Assembly: GCA_030833825.1 (NCBI GenBank)
Contig: JAURGL010000036.1
Coordinates: 1-14,409, forward strand
Length of the DNA stretch: 14,409 bases
Reading direction: 5' to 3'
From: Vulcanococcus sp. SFB_649D_100_25
GTDB lineage: Bacteria > Cyanobacteriota > Cyanobacteriia > PCC-6307 > Cyanobiaceae
The notes under the pieces are model-generated. The model ran no database searches. It was given only the letters and a program-made list of their open reading frames with translations, and was not told where the DNA came from. The translations under genes were made by a program, and so were the position numbers. Below are positions 1 to 6,240 of this stretch, in pieces (within the stretch, counting starts at the first letter, position 1; each line of letters opens with the position of its first letter).

Positions 1-21
1 CCAATTCGGGGTGGGGCTCTA

Positions 22-2490
22 ATGCGCGCACCCTTATCGTGGATCAAAGAGTTTGTTGATATTCCGGCAAAGATCAGAGCTGATGAGATCTCTGATGGGT
101 TAATTCGTGTTGGCTTTGAGGTGGAAGAGATCACCGACCTGAGCGCCCGTGCCGCGGGGGTGGTGGTCGGCTTCGTTGAAACGCGGGAACCCCATCCCAA
201 CGCCGACAAACTCAGTGTCTGCACGGTGTCGATCGGAGCCGACGCACCAGCGCAGATTGTCTGTGGTGCCAAGAACGTAAGGGCAGGAATCCACGTCGCG
301 GTGGCCACCGTTGGGTCCTACTTGCCTGCTGTGGATCTGACGATCAAGCCTGCCGAGCTCCGGGGTGTCGCCAGCAGCGGGATGATCTGCTCGCTGTCCG
401 AGCTGGGCCTTGCGGACAGTTCAGAGGGAATCGTGATTCTCGATGAACTCTTCGAGGATCTCCCGGCGCTGGGAGCCCCGGTGGGCCCCCTGTTCGGACT
501 CGATGATCAGGTGCTGGAGCTGGCGATCACCGCCAACCGACCGGACGGGCTGTCGATGCTTGGCATCGCTCGCGAAGTGGCCGCCCTGACAGGCTCCAGC
601 CTGAGTCTTCCAGCCCCGGCCACAGCCATCGCCGCGCTGCCGATGCCGGTTGATGTCGATGTCCAGAACCGGATTGAGGCCGGTGGGCTCTACAGCGTCA
701 CGGAACTCAGTGGGATCCAGGTTGCCCCTTCACCGCGGTGGCTTCAGAGCCGCTTGGAACGCGCTGGTCTTCGGCCCATCAACAACGTCGTGGACATCAC
801 CAATCTGGTGATGCTCGAGCAAGGCCAGCCTCTGCATGCCTTTGATGCGGATCGTCTGGCATCCCTCAGCGGAGGCAGCAGCAACGTCGCTCACTTGGAT
901 CTTCGGGCGGCACGTCCGGGTGAAACCCTCGAGACCCTCGACTCCAACACCCACGAGCTTTCCGAAAGCGCCTGGGTCATCAGCTATGCCGACCACGCCG
1001 TGGCCCTCGCTGGCGTCATGGGCGGGGCCAACAGCAGCGTGCAGGAGAGCACTCGCCGCATCTGGCTGGAAGCGGCAATGTTCTCCCCCCAGACGGTCCG
1101 GCAAAGCGCCCGCAGCCTCGGCCTGCGGACGGACTCCAGCAGCCGCTTCGAAAAGGGCTTGCCTATCGAGGTGACCCTGAGCGCCTCTGATCGCGCGGTG
1201 GTGTTGTTGCAGGAGATCTGCGGGGCCAAGCTCGAGCAACGCTGGCTGCACAGCAGGGCGGAATCGGATCGAGAGCCTGTGTTGCTCCGGGTTGACGCCC
1301 TGCACAACCTGCTGGGGCCGGTGGATGGGGGTGATGGCTCCTATGGCGACCTCGAGGATGCGGAGATCGAACGGATCCTCAAGGCCCTCGGCTGCAGTCT
1401 CGAGACCCACGACCAGGGCTGGCTCGTTCAGGTCCCGCCATCCCGCGCCATGGATCTGCAGCGGGAAGTGGATTTGATTGAGGAGGTGGCTCGGCTGGTC
1501 GGGTACGACCGCTTTGCCTCCCATCTGCCGGACCCGATTGCTCCTGGCGGACTCTCTCACGAGCAATGGGCCGAAAGACGGCTGCGGGCCCAGCTGGCGG
1601 CGGCTGGTCTCCAAGAGGTCTGCAGTCTGTCCTTAGGGCCGGCCAGCACGGAGCGTCCTGGTGCGGATCCTGCCGCGCGCGTCCCCCTGGCCAATCCCCT
1701 GCTGGCGGACTACAGCCATCTGCGCGACAGCCTTGTGGATGATCTGTTGGCAGCAGCGCAGCGCAACCTGCAGGCGGGCCGCAGCGGCTTCTGGGCTTTT
1801 GAGCTGGGCAATGTCTTCGATGCCACCGCAAAAGGCTCACCGCAACGGCAGCACCTCAGCGGTGTGATCTGCGGGGCACGGCAGGCGGAACTCTGGAGCA
1901 GCAGTGGAAAGCCGGCGGCCCTGAACTATTTCGAGGCCAGGGGCGTGCTGCAAACGGCGCTGCAGGCCTTCCAATTACCCATTGAAGATCGGCGCCTCAG
2001 CGACAATCCGCTGCTGCATCCAGGACGGGCAGCCAGTGTGGTGATGGAGGGCCGTCCTGCGGGCTTCTTCGGCCAAATCCACCCGGATCTGGCAGAACGC
2101 TTTGACCTCCCTGCCGCCACCTATCTGTTTCAGCTGGATGTGCAGGCTGTGCTCTCAGCCGCCACCCGCAAGAACCGCTGGCAGCCCAGCTTTGCTCCCT
2201 TCGCCACGGTGCCGGCCTCCGAACGGGATCTGGCTCTGGTTGTCGGCAGTGACACTGCCAGTTCGCAGTTGCTGCAAGCCATCCGCAAGGCAGGCAAGCC
2301 GCTGCTGGAGCAGGCGGAGTTGGTGGATCGCTATGAGGGCGAGCAACTGGAGGCCGGTCAGTGCAGCCAGGCCTTCCGCTTGCGCTACCGCGATGCGAAA
2401 CGGACGCTCACCGATGCGGAGGTGGATCAGGCGCACCAAACCATCCGCGCGGCCCTTGAGAAGCAGTTTGGGGCGAAATTGCGGGCCTGA
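22..2490 (+). CDS. pheT: Phenylalanyl-tRNA synthetase beta subunit
   Basis: The beta subunit of the cytoplasmic PheS2PheT2 enzyme, which charges tRNA-Phe with phenylalanine using ATP. The 822-residue product has the full bacterial PheT architecture. An N-terminal OB-fold tRNA-binding domain (about 40-155) contains PHPNADKLSVC and the conserved stretch from VCGAKNVRAG to GMICSLSELGL. The B3/B4 region starts around ANRPDGLSMLG. The B5 domain (about 420-500) ends in VDLIEEVARLVGYDRF. A catalytic-like core follows, and the C-terminal anticodon-binding FDX-ACB domain (about 725-820) contains PASERDLALVVG. Length is normal for cyanobacteria. The ATG at 22 starts the canonical MRxxLSWIKEFVDI sequence; no strong Shine-Dalgarno is seen in the 21 bases available upstream. 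pheS is not in the window. The stop codon directly abuts the stop of the convergent rlmD. Confidence 0.97.
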   Translation: MRAPLSWIKEFVDIPAKIRADEISDGLIRVGFEVEEITDLSARAAGVVVGFVETREPHPNADKLSVCTVSIGADAPAQIVCGAKNVRAGIHVAVATVGSYLPAVDLTIKPAELRGVASSGMICSLSELGLADSSEGIVILDELFEDLPALGAPVGPLFGLDDQVLELAITANRPDGLSMLGIAREVAALTGSSLSLPAPATAIAALPMPVDVDVQNRIEAGGLYSVTELSGIQVAPSPRWLQSRLERAGLRPINNVVDITNLVMLEQGQPLHAFDADRLASLSGGSSNVAHLDLRAARPGETLETLDSNTHELSESAWVISYADHAVALAGVMGGANSSVQESTRRIWLEAAMFSPQTVRQSARSLGLRTDSSSRFEKGLPIEVTLSASDRAVVLLQEICGAKLEQRWLHSRAESDREPVLLRVDALHNLLGPVDGGDGSYGDLEDAEIERILKALGCSLETHDQGWLVQVPPSRAMDLQREVDLIEEVARLVGYDRFASHLPDPIAPGGLSHEQWAERRLRAQLAAAGLQEVCSLSLGPASTERPGADPAARVPLANPLLADYSHLRDSLVDDLLAAAQRNLQAGRSGFWAFELGNVFDATAKGSPQRQHLSGVICGARQAELWSSSGKPAALNYFEARGVLQTALQAFQLPIEDRRLSDNPLLHPGRAASVVMEGRPAGFFGQIHPDLAERFDLPAATYLFQLDVQAVLSAATRKNRWQPSFAPFATVPASERDLALVVGSDTASSQLLQAIRKAGKPLLEQAELVDRYEGEQLEAGQCSQAFRLRYRDAKRTLTDAEVDQAHQTIRAALEKQFGAKLRA

Positions 2491-3858
2491 TCAGCGGCGC
2501 ACAAGCAGGGCCAGGCATTCCACGTGGCTGGTCTGGGGGAAGAAATCAATGGGCTGCACCGACTCCAGGCGATAGGCCTCCCCCGCGCACAGCTCGGCAA
2601 GATCGCGGGAGAGGGTCGATGGGTTGCAGCTGATGTAGGCGATGCGCTCTGGCCGTCCCTCTTGAATGGCTGCCAAAGCCTCTGGGCTGAGTCCTTTGCG
2701 CGGCGGATCCACAAGCAGGGATCCAGCCATCCGGAGCCGGTCCGCGAGAACGGACGCCACATCGGCCTGCTCGAAGAAGGCGGTGCCGATGGCATTCCGC
2801 GAGGCATTCGCCTGGGCCTGCTCAACCGAGCCGGCATGGACCTCGAGACCAAGGATCTGGAGGCCCCTTTGGGCCAGCGGGAGGCTGAAGGTGCCAATGC
2901 CGCAATAGGCGTCGATCACCGTCCCGCTGGGGCCAGCAGCAAAGAAAGCCCGCAGTGGCTCCACCAGCCGCTCCGCCTGGGCGGTATTGACCTGGAAGAA
3001 CGTGTCAGGGGCAATCTGAAGCTCCACCCCCGCGAAGGTTTCCAATAACCAGGATCTGCCCGCCAGGAGCCGGCTCTCGCTGCCCATCACCACGTTCGAG
3101 GCTTTGGGCTGAAGGTTCAGGCTGACCCCGACGACCGTTGGCCAACGGTCCATCCAGGCCCTGGCCATCTCTTCAAGGCCAGGCAGGTTCGGATGGCTGC
3201 TCACAACGGTGATGAGGACTTCGCCGCTGTGGTGGCCAACCCGCAGGCCCAGATGCCGCAGACCGCCGCCCCCCGAGAGATTGACGTCAACGGGCCAGCC
3301 GGAGTCCTGCAGATCGTCCTTTAAGGGGGCGACCAAGGCATCGATGCGCGGATCAAGGACCGGGCAGCGGTTCATATTCACGATGCGGTGGCTGCCGCGG
3401 CGGTAATAGCCGGCCCGCAAACTCCCGTCCTCGCGGCGTTCCAGAGGGATGAGGGCCCGGTTTCTGTAGCCCAGTCCATGGCTGCAGCCCCAGGTTTGAT
3501 GCACGGGGGCCTCGAGCTTGGCCAGCCGACTCAGGCTTTGGCGGACGATCTCGGTCTTGATCGCCAGTTGTGCCGCGCTGGAGGCGTGCTGAAGGCTGCA
3601 CCCCCCACAGTGGTCAGCCAGGATGCAGGGGGGCTTTTGGCGCTCGGGGCTTGGCTCCTCCACCCCGACCAAATCAGCCTCCAAATGGCGTTTGGCGATG
3701 CGGCGAACCCTGGCAACCACCCGCTCACCGGCCAGCACCCCAGGGACGAAGACGGCCGTGTCCTCCCAGCGCCCGACGCCCTGACCATCGTGGCCAACGC
3801 CACTAATGGTCAGCTCAATGACCTTGCCGAGAGGCACCTTCTTCGTGTTCATCCGCAT
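2491..3858 (-). CDS. rlmD: 23S rRNA (uracil-5-)-methyltransferase, RlmD/RumA family
   Basis: A SAM-dependent RNA m5U methyltransferase of the TrmA/RlmC/RlmD family. The product is 455 residues. A TRAM RNA-binding domain spans about 5-65. The four cysteines expected for a [4Fe-4S] cluster are visible at C78, C84, C87 and C165 (C-x5-C-x2-C and NRCPVLD). The SAM-binding motif is DAYCGIGTFSLPLA, followed by DPPRKG. The nucleophile is C411 in YISCNPSTLSRDL, and the general-base glutamate is E447 in SHVEC. The [4Fe-4S] cysteines and TRAM domain fit RlmD/RumA better than TrmA. In cyanobacteria the exact target uridine (U1939, U747 or both) cannot be read from sequence. The ATG at 3858 has GAGG about 8 nt upstream, so it is preferred over the ATG two codons later. 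It diverges from apcD across about 100 bp. Confidence 0.93.
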   Translation of the reverse strand: MRMNTKKVPLGKVIELTISGVGHDGQGVGRWEDTAVFVPGVLAGERVVARVRRIAKRHLEADLVGVEEPSPERQKPPCILADHCGGCSLQHASSAAQLAIKTEIVRQSLSRLAKLEAPVHQTWGCSHGLGYRNRALIPLERREDGSLRAGYYRRGSHRIVNMNRCPVLDPRIDALVAPLKDDLQDSGWPVDVNLSGGGGLRHLGLRVGHHSGEVLITVVSSHPNLPGLEEMARAWMDRWPTVVGVSLNLQPKASNVVMGSESRLLAGRSWLLETFAGVELQIAPDTFFQVNTAQAERLVEPLRAFFAAGPSGTVIDAYCGIGTFSLPLAQRGLQILGLEVHAGSVEQAQANASRNAIGTAFFEQADVASVLADRLRMAGSLLVDPPRKGLSPEALAAIQEGRPERIAYISCNPSTLSRDLAELCAGEAYRLESVQPIDFFPQTSHVECLALLVRR

Positions 3859-3960
3859 CCCATTGCCCTCTTCTGACCCTATCGGTGCGTAAACACCTGT
3901 TCAGCAGTGGGCTTGGGCGCGCTTGTCATCGATAAAGTGGGGCGGCAAAAGGTGGTTTCG

Positions 3961-4455
3961 ATGAGCGTCGTACGCGATCTGATCCTTCAGGCAGACGATC
4001 AGCTCCGCTATCCCACCGGCGGCGAGCTGCGTTCGATGGTGGAGTTTCTCTCCACCGGGCCCAACCGTCTCACCGTTGTCCGCATCCTCACCGACAACGA
4101 AAAGAAGATCGTTGACGAGGCCGCCAAGCAACTCTTCAGCCGCAAACCCGAATATGTCGCGCCCGGTGGCAATGCCTTCGGCGCGAAGCAACGGGCCCAG
4201 TGCCTGCGCGACTTCGGCTGGTATCTGCGCCTTGTGACCTACGGGGTCCTTGCTGGCAGCACCGAGCTGATTCAAAAGATCGGCCTTGAGGGCGCCCGCG
4301 AGATGTACAACAGCCTCGGCGTTCCCATGCCTGGCATGGTCGAGTCCATGCGCTGCCTCAAGGAGGCCTCCCTGGTCCTGCTCAGCAGCGAAGACGCTGC
4401 CGTCGCCGCTCCTTATTTCGACTTCCTGATCCAGGGCATGCAGACCCCCTGCTGA
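3961..4455 (+). CDS. apcD: Allophycocyanin alpha-B subunit (terminal emitter)
   Basis: A phycobilisome core protein that replaces an ordinary ApcA subunit in a core trimer and acts as a red-shifted terminal emitter, passing energy to chlorophyll at the thylakoid surface. The 164-residue product is a complete phycobiliprotein globin fold. C81 in AQCLRDFGWYLR is the phycocyanobilin attachment cysteine; APGGNAFG precedes it and REMYNSLGVPMPGMVE follows. LRYPTGGEL near the N-terminus, the NEKKIV segment and PYFDFLIQ near the end are ApcD-like rather than ApcA-like. The start is the ATG at 3961, with AGGTGG about 5 nt upstream; an in-frame GTG at 3907 lies outside the family alignment and is rejected. 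It ends in a strong terminator. No other phycobiliprotein genes adjoin it, so it is monocistronic. Confidence 0.94.
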   Translation: MSVVRDLILQADDQLRYPTGGELRSMVEFLSTGPNRLTVVRILTDNEKKIVDEAAKQLFSRKPEYVAPGGNAFGAKQRAQCLRDFGWYLRLVTYGVLAGSTELIQKIGLEGAREMYNSLGVPMPGMVESMRCLKEASLVLLSSEDAAVAAPYFDFLIQGMQTPC

Positions 4456-4483
4456 TTCCTCCCTGCCAACTGCATCACTGACA

Positions 4484-4506
4484 GGCCGGCCTCAAGCCGG
4501 CTTTTT
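4484..4506 (+). terminator. Intrinsic terminator of apcD
   Basis: A GCCGGC / GCCGGC stem (4485-4490 with 4496-4501) around a CTCAA loop is followed by five T at 4502-4506. The stem can extend by a G-U and an A-U pair. It begins 28 bp after the apcD stop codon. This is a textbook rho-independent terminator and closes the apcD transcript. Confidence 0.88.
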
Positions 4507-4537
4507 CATGCCCAATCAAAGTGCGCATTAATCGCAA

Positions 4538-4560
4538 ACGAGACGTGTTCCTGGTCTCAT
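4538..4560. repeat. Hairpin repeat, copy 1 (intergenic)
   Basis: Arms ACGAGAC (4538-4544) and GTCTCAT (4554-4560) flank a 9-nt loop GTGTTCCTG, with one non-Watson-Crick arm position. It matches the copy at 5903-5925 at 20 of 23 positions, in the same orientation. Lies 31 bp beyond the apcD terminator T-tract. Confidence 0.6.
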
Positions 4561-4892
4561 GCCGCTTCGGAGTGGCAACTAACGAGACCGCGACTCGACG
4601 GGGTCCGTCAATACTCATCTCGTATCTCTCGTTCCGGTTTTACAAGCGACAGCAAGGTGAGTCTCGCTAGGGACCTGTGGTGCTGGTCGTAGAAACGAAA
4701 TGAGAACGGGCCGGTATCACTTACCCAGTACGTGTGGCGACTTGAGACGCGCTACGAGTCCCAGAACAGAAGAGCGGACAAACACCTTCCGCTGGCGAGA
4801 GGTGCAATCGCGACGTGCCCCTGCTGAGTCGACTAAGTCGATCCACCTCGGGCAGAGCCACGACCTGCACCTGCGAGAGGTCGCAAAAAGCT

Positions 4893-4919
4893 GCGTACCT
4901 GTGTCTACAGCAGGTACGC
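4893..4919. repeat. Perfect 9-bp inverted repeat with 9-nt loop
   Basis: GCGTACCTG (4893-4901) is the exact reverse complement of CAGGTACGC (4911-4919), with the loop TGTCTACAG. No T-tract follows on either strand, so it is not an obvious terminator. It is the strongest stem in the intergenic gap. It could be an RNA stem or a palindromic protein site. Confidence 0.6.
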
Positions 4920-5047
4920 GTCCGCAGAAACCAAGTCAGTGACTGCCTCTTGGCCGGACAGGATGATCCGCGGACAGATAGGGCATGGACATGTGGACAG
5001 GTGAAAACCTGAATTTGTCGTTTGCAGGGCGAGCGGTTACAGCTGAG

Positions 5048-5078
5048 CGTGAGTCGCAGCTAGAAATCACGACTTTTT
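5048..5078 (+). terminator. Possible weak terminator inside the intergenic gap
   Basis: CGTGA (5048-5052) can pair with TCACG (5067-5071), or alternatively AGTCG (5052-5056) with CGACT (5070-5074). Either stem is followed by the T-run at 5074-5078. The stem is only 5 bp, so this is tentative. If real it would mark the 3' end of a plus-strand transcript arising inside the gap. Confidence 0.25.
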
Positions 5079-5144
5079 AGTTGTTGATGCAAACTCCGGA
5101 AACGGCTCTTGATCATCTCGAGTAACACTCATTCCGAGACACGT

Positions 5145-5166
5145 GGCGCGTCTAGAGCGAGACGCC
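5145..5166 (-). terminator. Hairpin just after the J-domain gene, possible terminator
   Basis: Read on the minus strand, GGC-GTCT and AGAC-(GC)-GCC form a stem with a 2-nt bulge and a 6-nt loop, 11 bp beyond the TAA stop of the J-domain gene. There is no U-tract, so termination here is uncertain, but position and orientation fit the end of the DUF3370/J-domain transcript. Confidence 0.3.
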
Positions 5167-5177
5167 TGGTAAGTCGT

Positions 5178-6215
5178 TTAGGCCGCTTGGCGGTAGCGCT
5201 CCTTCAGGAATTGATACGCCTCATTCAATCGCCGCATCGAGTCAGCGGAGCCGCCCGCATCCGGGTGGTGGTTGACGGCCTGGGATCGATAGGCCTCACG
5301 AATTTCTCGCAGGGTGTAAGGACGATCAGCGACGGTGGCCAGCTGAAGAAGCCGCAAGGCGCTGTGCACCGTCATGTTGTTGTCGATCGCCTCAAACGAG
5401 GTGGTGCGTTTCTGCCGACTCCGGTGCCTCTGGACGAAGCGCGTGATCAAGGAGGGAACGCGCACGCCAAGGGAGGACCCACTGAAGGGATCCTCAAGGA
5501 TCCCGGCCGCGGTGATGATGCGCTCAAGGGTCGGAGGGCCTTCCTCCCAATCCGGGGCGTAGGTGTAGATGACCTGCTGCAACAGGTTCCAGGCGAAGGG
5601 GCGATTGTCACTGTCTCCGGCTTGGGGCCAGACATCGCGGGCCAGCCAGACCATCGCCGCCTCGACAACGGCCTCGCTGGGGGCTTGCCCGTAGACCTCG
5701 AGCCAATGTTCGGCAGCACGCTCAAGGGCTGCAGAGAGATCCTTCTGGCTGATCAGGCCGAGGGAGGCATGGAATTCAAGATCCTGTGGCTTGGCATCAA
5801 GGCTCTGTTTGACCCTGCGGGCTTGGTTGCGAACAAAACCCGGTAGTTGGATGCCAGACGGAGGTGACGCGACCCCCGATCCTTCTCTCTCAGATGACCT
5901 GGACGAGACGCGCTCCTGGTCTCGTGACGCGACAAGGCCACTGCTGACGAGAACGATCGCGACGTCGTCGTCAAGGCGCCCAGCTCGATCAGGTGCAGGA
6001 GTTCCCTCGTCGCCTCCGAGGCCCACGACCTCGCGCGGGTCGAGCACCTCCTCCTCCTCGGAATCGTCTTGACCGCGAACCTCGCTGAGCAAGTGCTCAA
6101 CGAGGCCTCCGCGACTGCGGAATCCCATCTGAGACTTGAGCTCGTCAAGCCAGAGGAGCATCTCCTCGCTGAGCTCGAGCGAGATGCGACGTTTGTCGGT
6201 CTCCCGCTGGCTCAC
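5178..6215 (-). CDS. J-domain protein with N-terminal ribbon-helix-helix-like segment
   Basis: The 345-residue protein ends in a J domain (about 289-345). The Hsp70-stimulating HPD motif is at about 317-319 (NHHPDAGG), after LREIREAYRSQAV and before RRLNEAYQFLKERY. J proteins stimulate DnaK ATPase; here the domain is C-terminal, unlike DnaJ, and there is no G/F or zinc region. Residues about 8-46 (RRISLELSEEMLLWLDELK, then GGLVEHLLSEV) resemble a ribbon-helix-helix DNA-binding fold. Between them lie an acidic/Ser/Arg-rich linker (about 48-125) and a helical middle domain I do not recognise (about 125-285). The start is GTG 6215 or TTG 6221; AGAG lies 5 nt before the TTG and 11 nt before the GTG, so the choice is unresolved. 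It starts about 25 bp after the DUF3370 stop and is probably cotranscribed. Function unknown; the J domain is the firm part. Confidence 0.8.
   Translation of the reverse strand: MSQRETDKRRISLELSEEMLLWLDELKSQMGFRSRGGLVEHLLSEVRGQDDSEEEEVLDPREVVGLGGDEGTPAPDRAGRLDDDVAIVLVSSGLVASRDQERVSSRSSEREGSGVASPPSGIQLPGFVRNQARRVKQSLDAKPQDLEFHASLGLISQKDLSAALERAAEHWLEVYGQAPSEAVVEAAMVWLARDVWPQAGDSDNRPFAWNLLQQVIYTYAPDWEEGPPTLERIITAAGILEDPFSGSSLGVRVPSLITRFVQRHRSRQKRTTSFEAIDNNMTVHSALRLLQLATVADRPYTLREIREAYRSQAVNHHPDAGGSADSMRRLNEAYQFLKERYRQAA
5903..5925. repeat. Hairpin repeat, copy 2 (inside the J-domain gene linker)
   Basis: Perfect 7-bp arms ACGAGAC (5903-5909) and GTCTCGT (5919-5925) flank the loop GCGCTCCTG. 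It matches the intergenic copy at 4538-4560 at 20 of 23 positions. In the minus-strand gene it encodes part of the Arg/Ser/Glu-rich linker (around RDQERVSS). Confidence 0.6.
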
Positions 6216-6240
6216 ACCCAACCGATCTCTGACACAGAGG

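Larger units (their letters stand above)
4507..5177. other. Long convergent intergenic region, no credible ORF, rich in hairpins
   Basis: About 670 bp between the apcD terminator and the stop codon of the convergent J-domain gene. Neither flanking gene needs a promoter here. GC counted on several 60-base lines is about 48-57 %, against 60-67 % in the genes. Two small ATG-starting plus-strand ORFs (4700-4942 and 4815-5012) overlap in different frames and encode no recognisable domain, so neither is called. CGAGAC or GTCTCG occurs at 4539, 4583, 4661, 5135 and 5158. Stems visible include 4538-4560, 4561-4576, 4597-4609, 4773-4793, 4800-4872 (nested), 4893-4919 and 4998-5011 (GAAA tetraloop). 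Parts resemble the linker of the neighbouring J-domain gene (see findings). It may be a structured RNA, a decayed duplicate or both; I cannot decide. No tRNA, tmRNA tag or Yfr1 core was found. Confidence 0.6.

Noticed and set aside
730..1614. Long minus-strand ORF (294 aa) inside pheT
   Set aside because: It is antisense to strongly conserved PheT domains, has no recognisable motif and arises from high GC.
3388..3876. Plus-strand ORF (162 aa) antisense to rlmD
   Set aside because: It covers the TRAM and Fe-S region of rlmD in the opposite strand and has no domain.
3859..3960. Promoters between rlmD and apcD
   Set aside because: TTGTCA and TAAAGT are present but at the wrong spacing; no convincing pair on either strand.
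4700..5012. Two small plus-strand ORFs in the intergenic gap
   Set aside because: They overlap each other in different frames, have Arg/Thr/Ser-rich products with no motif, lack ribosome sites and run through strong inverted repeats.
4507..5177. tmRNA, tRNA, RNase P RNA, SRP RNA or Yfr1 in the gap
   Set aside because: No tRNA T-loop, no ANNIV-type tag coding sequence, no rnpB start sequence and no ACTCCTCACAC core were found on either strand.
5109..5846. Plus-strand ORF (245 aa) opposite the J-domain gene
   Set aside because: The opposite strand carries an intact J domain with HPD; the plus product has no motif.
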